Below are positions 1-8,606 of a stretch of 64,000 nt of DNA, in pieces; position 1 is the first letter of the stretch; each line of letters begins with the position of its first letter. Source of the DNA: Mycolicibacterium rhodesiae NBB3 (GTDB lineage: Bacteria; Actinomycetota; Actinomycetes; Mycobacteriales; Mycobacteriaceae); assembly GCF_000230895.2 (NCBI RefSeq), contig NC_016604.1, positions 4,526,001-4,590,000 on the forward strand. The letters run 5' to 3'. The translations under genes and the position numbers were made by a program. The notes below the pieces were generated by a model that did no database searches, was not told where the DNA came from, and saw only the letters and a program-made list of their open reading frames with translations.

Positions 1-900
1 GTAGGGCGGCGCATGGGCGGCGAGCAGTCGCAGTTCGCGTACCCCCGCCTCGAGGTCATGCGCGCACTCGACGTGGTCGACCGCGATGGCCAGCGACGCC
101 ATCTCCTTGATGCGGGTACGCGGGTCGGCGCCGTTGAAGTACTGGCTGACCCGGCGGCGCAGATCGACGGCCGTTCCCACATAGAGCACTTCGGAAGCCG
201 GCCCACGGAAGAGGTAGACGCCGGGCCGGCGGGGAAGGTGCGTGGCGAGGTGGCGGTTGCGGCGCTGTGCGGGGGAGACGTCGGGCAGATACGACCGCAG
301 CTCGGTGTAGGTGTGCACACCCTGGTTGCCGACGCGTTCGATGAGCCCGTGCAACACGTCGACGGTGGCACGCGCGTCGTCGAGTGCGCGGTGCGTCGGG
401 GTGGTGGACGCGTTGAACAACCGGGCCAGGGCCGACAGCCGCACGCTCGGCGCCTCATCCCGGGTGAGTACGCGTCGTGCCAGACGCACCGTGCACAGCA
501 CGGGTGGCCGCGACCAGGTGATGTGAGCGCGCTCGGCGGCGGCGCGCAGGAATCCGATGTCGAAGCCGGCGTTGTGGGCCACGAGCACTGCACCGCGGGA
601 GAACTCCAGGAACGCCGGGAGCACCGATTCGATCCGCGGCGCATCGCACACCATCGCCGTGGTGATTCCGGTCAGGGAGACGATCTGCGGCGGGATGCTG
701 CGCCCCGGATCCACCAGGGTCGCGAATTCGCCGAGCACCTCACCCCCGCGCACCTTGACGGCGCCGATCTCGGTGATGGCGTCGTGGTTGTCGCCGCTCG
801 CGCGCCCGCCGGTGGTTTCCAGGTCCACCACCACGAAGGTGGTCTCCCGCAAAGCGACGTCAGCCAGTGGATCGACATCAGCGAAGCTGAGCTGGCCCAT
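1..900 (-). CDS. DEDDh 3'-5' exonuclease with GIY-YIG domain (Rv2191-like), C-terminus outside window
   Basis: Reading the minus strand from the ATG at 900-898 gives 300 codons with no stop before the window edge, so the gene is partial at its 3' end. Residues about 20-185 form a DnaQ/DEDDh exonuclease: the first metal motif is VVVDLETTG, followed by an IGFxxx-type segment and a HRALDDA motif. Residues about 215-295 form a GIY-YIG/UvrC N-terminal-like nuclease domain (PGVYLFRG, then VLYVGTAVDLRRRVSQYF). This two-domain order is that of mycobacterial Rv2191 proteins, which are inferred to act in DNA repair; the substrate is not established. No clear ribosome binding site precedes the ATG, so the start is moderately uncertain. 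Confidence 0.9.
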   Translation of the reverse strand, partial: MGQLSFADVDPLADVALRETTFVVVDLETTGGRASGDNHDAITEIGAVKVRGGEVLGEFATLVDPGRSIPPQIVSLTGITTAMVCDAPRIESVLPAFLEFSRGAVLVAHNAGFDIGFLRAAAERAHITWSRPPVLCTVRLARRVLTRDEAPSVRLSALARLFNASTTPTHRALDDARATVDVLHGLIERVGNQGVHTYTELRSYLPDVSPAQRRNRHLATHLPRRPGVYLFRGPASEVLYVGTAVDLRRRVSQYFNGADPRTRIKEMASLAIAVDHVECAHDLEAGVRELRLLAAHAPPY

Positions 901-1022
901 GCGCTGACGGTAGGGAACCGGACCGACAAACACCGGCAGGCTGGGGGGTGCCACGCCGCAGCGACTCAGTTGTCGGTGCCTGTCGATACCGTTCGGGCAA
1001 CACCAAGCAGGAGGACTGCCGA

Positions 1023-1250
1023 ATGACCCACGACGAGCGCCCCGATACGGGCACGGTCACCATCGACTGCGACGACTGCGCGGTCCGGGGCCCGGGTTGT
1101 CAGGACTGCGTTGTCAGCGTATTGCTCGGGGCGCCGGAAAGTTTGCTGGACGATGAACGCCGGGCGCTTGAGGTGCTCGCTGACGTGGGGTTGGCTCCAC
1201 GGCTGCGTCTCGTTCCGATCCATCGCGGCAATAACTCCGGGGTAGCGTGA
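1023..1250 (+). CDS. Small Cys-rich conserved protein, 75 aa
   Basis: The ATG at 1023 has a strong AGGAGG Shine-Dalgarno at 1009-1014, which decides the start over longer upstream options. The N-terminal part carries a C-x2-C-x5-C-x2-C arrangement (IDCDDCAVRGPGCQDC), which looks like a small zinc knuckle or redox site. The rest is a short acidic helix (DDERRALEVLADVGL) and a basic tail. It lies divergently from the exonuclease gene and upstream of ripC. I do not recognise a named family and infer only a possible metal-binding role. Confidence 0.7.
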   Translation: MTHDERPDTGTVTIDCDDCAVRGPGCQDCVVSVLLGAPESLLDDERRALEVLADVGLAPRLRLVPIHRGNNSGVA

Positions 1251-1337
1251 CGCGACACGCGGAGGGACCCGGGGTTATCGAAATTCCACGCTCCTGTTAA
1301 ATTTGCATCTTCTGTTGGACAAGGGCGATGCCGTTTC

Positions 1338-1382
1338 GTAACCTGTCTGAGATCAAAAAGTTGTTCGAGACGGCTTTGTAAC
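1338..1382 (+). promoter_or_regulatory. Two GTAAC motifs upstream of ripC (possible MtrA half sites)
   Basis: TTTCGTAACC (GTAAC at 1338-1342) and CTTTGTAACG (GTAAC at 1378-1382) lie 40 bp apart, 22 nt before the ripC start at the nearer edge. MtrA, the mycobacterial response regulator of cell wall hydrolase genes, binds GTAAC-type repeats. The spacing here is larger than the usual tandem site, so the assignment is tentative. Confidence 0.25.
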
Positions 1383-1403
1383 GGCAGTTGAAGGACGCAA
1401 ATC

Positions 1404-2564
1404 TTGAGGCTTCACTCCAGGCGCTTGCTCACTCATGTCCTTAAACGACCCGCGGTGGGTGTGTTAGCTGGAATCGTGTTGTTCGGGGGAATTCTCGCGT
1501 CAACTGTGCAGGCCGACCCCGCCGACGATGCGCTGGCGAAGCTCAACGAATTGTCGCGGCAGGCCGAGCAGACCACCGAGGCCATGCACTCCGCGCAGCT
1601 GGATCTGGACAAGAAAGTCGCGGCCCAACAGGCAGCAGAAGCCAAACACGCCGCCGACGCTTCGGCGCTGGACTCCGCAAGGGAGCAGCTGGCCACCTTT
1701 CAGAACCAGGTCGACAAGATCGCGGCGTCGCAATACATGGGCGGCAGGCCGGACGGTCTCAATGCGCTGCTGACCGCCTCCTCGCCGCAGGGCCTCATCG
1801 ACCAGATGTCGATCCAGCGGGTGATGGCCGCCTCGATATCGTCACAGATGAAGAGCTTCAAGGAAGCCGGTGCGCAGGCCGCGGTCGCCGAAGAGGCATC
1901 GGCGAAGTCTGCGGCCGAGGCGAAGACCGCCGCCGAGCAGGCCGCCGCGGTACGCGCTGACCTGCAGTCCAAGCAGAGCAAGCTGCAGGTCGACATGGCG
2001 ATCGTCAAGTCCCAGTACGAGGCGCTGACTCCCAACCAGCGTGAGGCACTGGCCGCCTTGCCGCCCGGACCCCCGCCTCCGCCCCCGCCGGCTCCGCTGC
2101 CCCCGGGTGATCCCGCGATCCTGGCGATGGCGCCTCCCGGCATCGGTGGGCCGCCCGCAGGCGCTGTGGTGCCGCCTCCTGGCATCCCGCCGGGGGACAT
2201 GGCACCGGCACCGGCGGGGGGTCACAGCCCCACCGTGATCCAGGCCGCGCTGAGCAGGATCGGGTCGCCGTATTCATGGGGCGGGTCGGGCCCGAACGCG
2301 TTCGACTGCTCCGGGCTGGTGATGTGGTCATTCCAGCAGGCAGGCATCTCGCTGCCGCACTCCAGCCAGGCGCTGGCCAACGGCGGGTCGCCGGTCTCGA
2401 TGGATCAGATCCAGCCGGGTGACGTCATCAACTACTACTCCGACGCCTCGCACACGGCGATCTACATCGGCAACGGGATGATGGTGCACGCCTCGACCTA
2501 CGGCACGCCGGTGCGGGTCGCGCCGATGGACAACGCGCCGATTTACAACATCCGCCGCTACTGA
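1404..2564 (+). CDS. ripC: RipC-like NlpC/P60 peptidoglycan endopeptidase
   Basis: Secreted D,L-endopeptidase that cuts between D-Glu and meso-DAP in peptide stems and helps daughter-cell separation. The protein has 386 aa (Rv2190c/RipC has 385). A signal peptide ends near VQA-37. A coiled coil follows at about 40-205, then a Pro-rich linker at 219-270 and the NlpC/P60 domain at 275-386. The catalytic residues are visible: Cys302 in FDCSGL, His350 in SHTAIYIG and His362 in VHAS. The coiled coil is the part by which mycobacterial RipC is reported to be controlled by FtsEX. The start is TTG with GAAGGA 7-12 nt upstream. Its stop overlaps the next gene's reading frame. Confidence 0.93.
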   Translation: MRLHSRRLLTHVLKRPAVGVLAGIVLFGGILASTVQADPADDALAKLNELSRQAEQTTEAMHSAQLDLDKKVAAQQAAEAKHAADASALDSAREQLATFQNQVDKIAASQYMGGRPDGLNALLTASSPQGLIDQMSIQRVMAASISSQMKSFKEAGAQAAVAEEASAKSAAEAKTAAEQAAAVRADLQSKQSKLQVDMAIVKSQYEALTPNQREALAALPPGPPPPPPPAPLPPGDPAILAMAPPGIGGPPAGAVVPPPGIPPGDMAPAPAGGHSPTVIQAALSRIGSPYSWGGSGPNAFDCSGLVMWSFQQAGISLPHSSQALANGGSPVSMDQIQPGDVINYYSDASHTAIYIGNGMMVHASTYGTPVRVAPMDNAPIYNIRRY

Positions 2565-3391
2565 CCATCGAAGGCCCGCGCTCGCGCGCGAAGAGCAGGA
2601 CAACTCTTGCCGCGCTCCTGATCGCTGAACTGGTCTGTGCGCTGCTGTTCGTCGGCAGAGCCGGACCCGCTCCCGCCGGTCCGCAGATCGCCGCGCCGGC
2701 ATCACTGACCACGCCCACGTCGCGGTCGACCACTCAGACGCTCAGGGATGGGCGCACCGTTCGCCTGATCGGACTCGGCGACCGCACGGCACCGCTGCTG
2801 CGCCGGATCTCCGCACAGCTCGACGACGCGGCGGACGCGGTCACCGCGTTCTGGGGCCCGAACTGGCCGCGCGCGATCGCCGTGGTGGCCGCAGGCACCG
2901 ATGCGCAGTTCGCGGCGGTCGGTGGCGGCGACACCCACACCGCGGCAACCGCCACCGGTGAGCGCATCATGTTCGCCCCCGGTGCCGCTGAGATGGATGA
3001 CCCTTCGTTACGAATCGTGTTGCGCCACGAGCTTTTCCACTACGCAGCGCGTGCCGCGACCGCCGTCGATGCGCCGCGGTGGCTCACGGAGGGCGTGGCG
3101 GACTTCGTCGCACGCCCGCCGATACCACTGTCGGCGAACGCGGACGCGACCATAGCCCGCGGACTTCCGACCGACGCCGAATTGGACGGGCCGCAGCGTT
3201 CTTCGGCCTACGACCGCGCCTGGTGGTTCACCCGGTTCGTCGCCGATACGTACGGCATCGCGGCGCTGCGGGACCTGTACATCCGGGCCTGCGGCCACGG
3301 CCACCCCGACCTGGCGTTCGCGATGCAGCAGTCCCTGGGCGGTGACCCCGCCGAGGTGCTGGCCGCATGGCGGCGGTGGGCCAAGGGATAG
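2561..3391 (+). CDS. Membrane-anchored gluzincin-type metallopeptidase (Rv2189c position), probable CTG start
   Basis: The open frame continues upstream of the first GTG at 2882 and encodes a hydrophobic anchor (TLAALLIAELVCALLFVG) that must be translated for export. It contains no ATG, GTG or TTG. The best start is the CTG at 2561-2563, which overlaps the ripC stop as CTGA and gives 276 aa (Rv2189c is about 257 as I recall). Numbered from there, HELFH at 156-160 is an HExxH zinc motif and Glu177 in WLTEGVADF is the expected third ligand. This fits the peptidase MA-like family. A catalytic domain outside the membrane next to RipC suggests an envelope role; the substrate is unknown. The start codon is the weak point. 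Confidence 0.75.
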   Translation: MTIEGPRSRAKSRTTLAALLIAELVCALLFVGRAGPAPAGPQIAAPASLTTPTSRSTTQTLRDGRTVRLIGLGDRTAPLLRRISAQLDDAADAVTAFWGPNWPRAIAVVAAGTDAQFAAVGGGDTHTAATATGERIMFAPGAAEMDDPSLRIVLRHELFHYAARAATAVDAPRWLTEGVADFVARPPIPLSANADATIARGLPTDAELDGPQRSSAYDRAWWFTRFVADTYGIAALRDLYIRACGHGHPDLAFAMQQSLGGDPAEVLAAWRRWAKG

Positions 3392-3402
3392 CCTGACGGG
3401 CG

Positions 3403-4530
3403 ATGAGTCGGGTCCTGCTGGTTAGCAACGATTTTCCGCCCCGGCGCGGCGGTATCCAGTCATACCTGCAGGAACTCGTGAACCACCTCGTCGACGGGGG
3501 TGGGCACACGCTGACGGTGTACGCCCCCAAGTGGAAGGGGTCCGACGAGTTCGATCATGCCGCGTCCTATGAGGTGGTGCGCCATCCGACCACGCTGATG
3601 CTTCCCGAACCGTCGGTCGCCGGACGGATGCGGCGCCTCGTCGAGCATCACAACGCCGAGACAGTATGGTTCGGGGCCGCCGCGCCGCTGGCCCTGATGG
3701 CGCCACTCGCCCGTGACGCAGGCGCGGACCGGGTGATTGCCAGCACGCACGGCCACGAGGTCGGCTGGTCGATGCTGCCGGTGGCCCGAACGGCGTTGCG
3801 CCGCATCGGATCCAGCACCGACGCGGTGACATATATCAGCCGCTACACCAGGCGGCGGTTCGCCTCGGCTTTCGGTCCGCACGCCGCGCTAGAGCACCTG
3901 CCTGCCGGCGTGGACACCGAACGGTTCGCCCCGGACGAGGTGGCGCGAGCGGAGTTGCGTGCCCGCTACCGGCTCGGTGATCGGCCCGTCGTGGCCTGCG
4001 TGTCACGCCTTGTGCCACGAAAGGGTCAGGACATGTTGATCCGGGCATTGCCCGCGATCCGGCAGCGCGTGCCCGATGCAGCCCTGGTGATCGTCGGCGG
4101 GGGCCCGTACCGGACATCGCTGCACAAGCTGGCGCACAGCTTCGGGGTCTCGGAAGACGTGGTGTTCACCGACGGCGTGCCGGGCGACGAACTGCCCGCC
4201 CATCACGCGATGGCCGACGTCTTCGCGATGCCGTGCCGTACCCGAGGCGCCGGCCTGGACGTCGAAGGGCTGGGCATCGTCTATCTGGAGGCATCGGCGT
4301 CGGGAGTGCCGGTGGTGGCGGGGCGCTCGGGTGGGGCACCCGAAACCGTTCTCGACGACGAGACCGGAGTGGTGGTTGACGGCTGGGACGTCGGTGCCAT
4401 CGCGGCAACGGTGGCTGACCTGCTGGCCGATCCGGACCGGGCGGCTCGGATGGGCGCGGCCGGCCGACGCTGGGTGGTCGACAACTGGCAATGGAAGACG
4501 CAGGCCGCCCGATTGGCCGGCCTGCTCTAG
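3403..4530 (+). CDS. pimB: GDP-mannose-dependent mannosyltransferase PimB (GT4)
   Basis: Transfers the second mannose from GDP-mannose to the 6-position of PIM1 inositol, giving PIM2, on the cytosolic face of the plasma membrane. The 375-aa protein has the GT-B layout of family GT4. The N-terminal Rossmann half begins RVLLVSNDFPPRRGGIQSY, and the nucleotide-binding half follows at about 185-345. The donor-site E-x7-E is Glu288 and Glu296 in EGLGIVYLE. It corresponds to Rv2188c. The gene starts 11 nt after the metallopeptidase gene and its stop overlaps the convergent fadD15 stop by 4 nt. Confidence 0.94.
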   Translation: MSRVLLVSNDFPPRRGGIQSYLQELVNHLVDGGGHTLTVYAPKWKGSDEFDHAASYEVVRHPTTLMLPEPSVAGRMRRLVEHHNAETVWFGAAAPLALMAPLARDAGADRVIASTHGHEVGWSMLPVARTALRRIGSSTDAVTYISRYTRRRFASAFGPHAALEHLPAGVDTERFAPDEVARAELRARYRLGDRPVVACVSRLVPRKGQDMLIRALPAIRQRVPDAALVIVGGGPYRTSLHKLAHSFGVSEDVVFTDGVPGDELPAHHAMADVFAMPCRTRGAGLDVEGLGIVYLEASASGVPVVAGRSGGAPETVLDDETGVVVDGWDVGAIAATVADLLADPDRAARMGAAGRRWVVDNWQWKTQAARLAGLL

Positions 4531-6335
4531 TTCTTCACGTAGAGGTTCTCTATTTCGGAGGCGAACTTCTCGGCCACCACCTTGCGTTTGACCTTCAGTG
4601 TGGGGGTGAGTTCACCGGTGAGGACGGTGAAGTCGACGGGCAAGATCGCAAACTTGCGGATCGCCTCAGCCTTCGAGACCGCGCGATTGGCGTTCTTGAC
4701 CGCGAGGTCTATCTCGGCGACGAGATCGGGATCATCGGTCAAGTCCTGGACCGAGGCGGCAGCATTCTTGCCGTGATGCGCCTTCCACACGTCGAAAGCC
4801 TCGGGGTCGATGGCGATGAGCGCAGCGATGAACGGCTTGGCGTCGCCGACGGCCATCGCCTGGCTGATCAGCGGATGTGCGCGCAGCTGATCCTCGAGCA
4901 CCGCCGGTGCGACGTTCTTTCCGCCGGCGGTCACGATGATCTCCTTCTTGCGGCCGACGATGGACAGAAACCCGTCGTCATCGATGCTGCCCAGGTCTCC
5001 GGTATGGAACCAGCCGTTGACGATCGACTCGCTTGTGGCGGCCTCATTGCGCCAATAGCCCTCGAATACCACGCCGCCCTTCACCAGCAGTTCACCGTCG
5101 TTCGCCACCGCCATGCTGTTACCGGGCAACAACTTTCCGACGGTGCCGATTTTCAGCTCGCCGATCCGGTTGGCGGTGATCGCCGCGCTGGTTTCGGTGA
5201 GTCCGTAGCCTTCATAGATGGTCAGCCCGATACCGCGATAGAAGTGGCCGAGGCGTGCACCGAGTGGGGCGCCGCCAGAGATGGACGCCCGGCAGTCACC
5301 GCCGGTCGCGGCGCGCAGCTTGCCGTAGACGAGTCGATCGAAAACCGCGTGCTTAGCGCGCAGCATCAGACCCGGGCCGCCGCTGTCCTGAGCTTGACTC
5401 CACGCGATCGCGGTCTCGACCGCCTTGGCGAAGATGGCACCCTTCCCCGAATCCTGAGCGTTCAACTCCGCAGTGTTGTAGACCTTTTCGAAGACGCGCG
5501 GGACGGACACGATGACTGTGGGCTTGAACAGCCCGAACATCGGTACCAGATTCTTGATGTCGCTCGTGTAGCCGATCGTCACGCCGTTTGCGAAGGCCGT
5601 CATGGACAGCGCGCGCGCAAGGACGTGGGCCAGCGGAAGAAACACCAGCAGCCGCTCGCCTTTGCGCAACAGACTCGGGAAGGACGCTGCCGCACCCCGC
5701 GTCTCGTACAGCAGATTGGAATGAGTCAGCTGGCAGCCCTTGGGGCGGCCGGTGGTGCCGGAGGTGTAGATCAGGGTCGCCGGGTTGGCGGCGCGGATTC
5801 CCGCCAACCGTTCTTCGAGAAGCTTGCGATCCACCGACGCGCCGGCTTCGGCCAGTGCGTCCAGGGCTGAAGATGTGGCCGACTCGATGACCGCGACCTT
5901 GCGCAGGGAGGGCAACTCGGCGAGTAGCGCGTCGACCATCAGTGCATGCGCCTCGATCTCGACGAACGCCAGCACCGCGCCGGAATCTTCCAACACCCAG
6001 CGCACCTGGTCCGGGGATGAGGTTTCGTAAATGGGGACGGTCACCGCGCCGATGGCGAGGATGGCGTAGTCCAGGATGACCCATTCATAACGGGTCGCGG
6101 ACAGTATGGCGACACGATCACCGGGGGCCACCCCCTCGGCGATCAGCCCCAACGCCGTCGACCGGATCTGCTCTGCGGCTTCCTTGCACGTGACATCGGT
6201 CCAGACGCCGTCGACGAGGCGCTGGAAGATCACATGGTCGGGATCGTCGCGCTCGTGACTGAAGACGGAGCTGACGACGTTGTCGTGCTCGCCGACAGTG
6301 AATGAGGCGGGGACACTGAACTCACGCACGATCAT
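4527..6335 (-). CDS. fadD15: Long-chain fatty acyl-CoA synthetase FadD15
   Basis: Activates long-chain fatty acids to acyl-CoA through an acyl-adenylate. The 602-aa length and domain order match Rv2187. The AMP-binding P-loop LIYTSGTTGRPKG lies at 188-200. The acyl-binding motif GYGLTETSA and the motif GWFHTGDLG follow, and the C-terminal GRKKEIIVTAGGKNVAP hinge region carries the adenylation lysine. No transmembrane segment or signal peptide is seen, so it is cytosolic or peripherally membrane-bound. The gene is transcribed against its neighbours and overlaps the pimB stop by 4 nt. A long antisense open frame on the plus strand is a codon-bias shadow. Confidence 0.94.
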   Translation of the reverse strand: MIVREFSVPASFTVGEHDNVVSSVFSHERDDPDHVIFQRLVDGVWTDVTCKEAAEQIRSTALGLIAEGVAPGDRVAILSATRYEWVILDYAILAIGAVTVPIYETSSPDQVRWVLEDSGAVLAFVEIEAHALMVDALLAELPSLRKVAVIESATSSALDALAEAGASVDRKLLEERLAGIRAANPATLIYTSGTTGRPKGCQLTHSNLLYETRGAAASFPSLLRKGERLLVFLPLAHVLARALSMTAFANGVTIGYTSDIKNLVPMFGLFKPTVIVSVPRVFEKVYNTAELNAQDSGKGAIFAKAVETAIAWSQAQDSGGPGLMLRAKHAVFDRLVYGKLRAATGGDCRASISGGAPLGARLGHFYRGIGLTIYEGYGLTETSAAITANRIGELKIGTVGKLLPGNSMAVANDGELLVKGGVVFEGYWRNEAATSESIVNGWFHTGDLGSIDDDGFLSIVGRKKEIIVTAGGKNVAPAVLEDQLRAHPLISQAMAVGDAKPFIAALIAIDPEAFDVWKAHHGKNAAASVQDLTDDPDLVAEIDLAVKNANRAVSKAEAIRKFAILPVDFTVLTGELTPTLKVKRKVVAEKFASEIENLYVKN

Positions 6336-6422
6336 GGCCTCTCAACTAGCGACTTTGCCGTTCAACAGCGTAGTCGGCCACCACGGGCGGGGATCGAGGT
6401 GCATATGTGAAGCTGTACGACG

Positions 6423-6812
6423 ATGAACAGCATCCAGATCGCGGACGAGACGTTCATTTCCGCCGACCCTGTCGAGGTCGGTATGGCCGTCGGTGACCCT
6501 GCGAGCTGGCGGCGTTGGTGGCCGGATCTGCGGTTGACGGTCGTCGAGGACCGCGGTGAGGTCGGCCACCGGTGGACGGTGACCGGTGCGCTCACCGGAA
6601 CGATGGAGGTGTGGCTACAGCCCGTGCTCGACGGGGTGATCCTGCACTATTTCCTCCACGCCGAACCCTCCGGCGTGGCGGCCTGGCAACTGGCGAAGAT
6701 GAACCTGACCAAGATGAACCATCAGCGACGGGTGGCGGGTAAAGAAATGGCCTTCGAGGTGAAGCGCCGGCTGGAGGCGACGCGACCGATCGGAGTGTCC
6801 CGGCTCGCGTGA
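6423..6812 (+). CDS. SRPBCC/polyketide cyclase-like protein (Rv2186c-like)
   Basis: A 129-aa protein with the same length as Rv2186c. The N-terminal strand IADETFISADPVEV, the WRRWWPDLRLTVVEDRGEVGHRWTV segment and a long C-terminal helix (EMAFEVKRRLEA) fit the START/SRPBCC helix-grip fold that binds hydrophobic ligands. The ligand is unknown. It is divergent from fadD15 and followed, 68 nt later, by a second SRPBCC protein, so the two may act together on a lipid or polyketide-like molecule. That last point is inference from position. Confidence 0.8.
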   Translation: MNSIQIADETFISADPVEVGMAVGDPASWRRWWPDLRLTVVEDRGEVGHRWTVTGALTGTMEVWLQPVLDGVILHYFLHAEPSGVAAWQLAKMNLTKMNHQRRVAGKEMAFEVKRRLEATRPIGVSRLA

Positions 6813-6880
6813 GACACGGGCCCAACAGAGCGCTGCGGGGTAGATTTTCGGTCAGCAGGAAACAGATGGGGAAGAGTGAA

Positions 6881-7321
6881 GTGGCGGACAAGACGGCGCA
6901 GACCATCCATATCGAAGCCGACCCTTCGACGGTGATGGGTGTCATCGCCGATATCGCGTCGTATCCGGAATGGGTGAACGAGTATCAGGACTGCGAGGTC
7001 CTCGAGGCGGACCCGGAGGGCTATCCCAAGACCGCACGCCTGGTGCTGGACGCCGCCGTGCTCAAGGACACGATGGTCCTTGCCTATGACTGGCGCGAGG
7101 TCGATCGAGGATCGGTGGAGTGGACGTTGGTGTCCAGTTCGCTGCTGAAGTCACTCAATGGTGCATATCGGTTGTCGCCCAAAGGGTCCGGAACCGACGT
7201 CACCTACGAACTCTCGGTCGACCTGATCATCCCCATGATCGGACTGCTCAAACGCAAGGCCGAACGCCGTCTCACGGATACGGCGCTGAAGGACCTCAAG
7301 AAACGAGCCGAGGCTGAGTGA
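6881..7321 (+). CDS. SRPBCC/START-domain protein (TB16.3, Rv2185c-like)
   Basis: The GTG at 6881 begins MADKTAQTIHIEADP, which matches the N-terminus of the known TB16.3 protein. A purine-rich GGGGAAGAG sequence lies just upstream. An ATG 15 nt earlier is in frame and is the alternative. The 146-aa protein has the helix-grip features of the coenzyme Q-binding/START family: VMGVIADIASYPEW at the N-terminus and a C-terminal amphipathic helix ending LKDLKKRAEAE. It is likely a cytosolic lipid-ligand protein. It is followed 22 nt later by the ArsA-like ATPase gene, suggesting co-transcription. Confidence 0.87.
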   Translation: MADKTAQTIHIEADPSTVMGVIADIASYPEWVNEYQDCEVLEADPEGYPKTARLVLDAAVLKDTMVLAYDWREVDRGSVEWTLVSSSLLKSLNGAYRLSPKGSGTDVTYELSVDLIIPMIGLLKRKAERRLTDTALKDLKKRAEAE

Positions 7322-7343
7322 TCTCCCGCCACCACCGAGCGGT

Positions 7344-8606
7344 GTGAATCCGAGTCCGCCTGCGGCCCGGATCAGCCTCTTCGTCGGTAAGGGCGGCGTC
7401 GGCAAGTCGACGTTGGCGACGGCCAACGCCGTACGCGACGCGCGCGCGGGCATGCGGGTGCTGATCGTGTCGACGGATCAGGCGCATTCGATCGGCGACG
7501 TGCTCGGCACGTCGATCACTCCCACCGGGCGACGTGAACCCACTCGGGTCTTCGCCGAACTCGAGAGCGGACGCGACGCCGAGGGTGGATTCCTCGATGC
7601 GCTGGCGATCGACACACTGGCACTGCTCGAGGCCCGTTGGCGCGACATCGTCGGCCTTCTCGCGGGCAAGTTCCCCGAGTCTGATGTGGGAACCATTGCG
7701 CCGGAAGAGCTTTCGGCTCTGCCAGGCATACAGGAAGTGCTCGGGCTGCACGAAGTCGGTGAGTTGGCGGCCTCGGGCGAGTGGGACCACGTCGTGGTTG
7801 ACTGCGCGTCGACTGCCGATGCGTTGCGCATGCTGACGCTGCCGGCGACATTCGCGCTGTATCTGGAGCGGGCTTGGCCGCGCCATCGCAGGCTTTCCAG
7901 CGTGGACGATGCGCGCTCGGCGGCGGTGGTCGGGCTGCTCGAGCGCATCGGCGCGGGGACCGGACGATTGAGCGAGCTGCTCACCGACGGGTCGGTGTTG
8001 AGCGCGCATCTGGTGATGACGGCCGAGCGTGTCGTCGCCGCAGAGGCGGCGCGCACACTGGGCTCGCTTGCGCTGATGGGGGTCCGGGTCGAAGAGTTGA
8101 TCGTCAACCAGATTCTGGTGCAGGACGATTCGTTCGAGTATCGCAACCTCCCGGAACATCCGGCGTTCGACTGGTATTCAGAGCGGATCTGTGAGCAGCG
8201 TGCCGTTCTCGATGACCTGGACTCCCTGATCGGCGACGTGCAACTCGTGCTGGTACCTCACCTCGCCGGTGAGCCGATCGGTGTCAAAGCCCTCGGTGAG
8301 CTGCTCGACGCGGCGCGCAGGCGAGACGGGTCCCCGCCGCCGGGACCGTTGAAGCCGATCGTCGACAGGGAGTCCGGATCCGGTCTCGAAGCCGTGTATC
8401 GGATGCGGCTAGAGTTGCCCCAGGTCGACTCCTCCGCCCTGTCGCTGGGGCGGGTCGACGATGACTTGATCATCGGTGCCGGCGGAATGCGGCGCCGGGT
8501 TCGGCTAGCTTCGGTACTGCGTCGCTGCATCGTGATGGACGCGCAGTTGAGGGGCACCGAGCTGACAGTGAGATTCCGACCGAATCCGGAGGTGTGGCCT
8601 AAGTGA
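7344..8606 (+). CDS. ArsA/GET3-type ATPase (Rv2184c-like)
   Basis: The 420-aa protein opens with the deviant Walker A motif GKGGVGKST at residues 15-23 and a switch segment LIVSTDQAHSIGDVLG. Both are typical of the SIMIBI ArsA/GET3 class. DHVVVDCAST is the Walker B-like strand. No Cys-rich arsenite site is evident, so an arsenite pump role is unlikely. In mycobacteria the gene sits with the SRPBCC and PlsC genes (Rv2185c-Rv2182c), suggesting a part in lipid or membrane-protein handling. The start is GTG. Its TGA overlaps the next GTG by 4 nt. Confidence 0.88.
   Translation: MNPSPPAARISLFVGKGGVGKSTLATANAVRDARAGMRVLIVSTDQAHSIGDVLGTSITPTGRREPTRVFAELESGRDAEGGFLDALAIDTLALLEARWRDIVGLLAGKFPESDVGTIAPEELSALPGIQEVLGLHEVGELAASGEWDHVVVDCASTADALRMLTLPATFALYLERAWPRHRRLSSVDDARSAAVVGLLERIGAGTGRLSELLTDGSVLSAHLVMTAERVVAAEAARTLGSLALMGVRVEELIVNQILVQDDSFEYRNLPEHPAFDWYSERICEQRAVLDDLDSLIGDVQLVLVPHLAGEPIGVKALGELLDAARRRDGSPPPGPLKPIVDRESGSGLEAVYRMRLELPQVDSSALSLGRVDDDLIIGAGGMRRRVRLASVLRRCIVMDAQLRGTELTVRFRPNPEVWPK

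Noticed and set aside
1251..1403. A c-di-AMP (ydaO/yuaA) riboswitch before ripC
   Set aside because: Such riboswitches precede some actinobacterial wall-hydrolase genes, but the spacer is too short and lacks the conserved core.
4491..5870. A 459-codon plus-strand frame antisense to fadD15
   Set aside because: It mirrors the fadD15 codons and has no recognisable domain.
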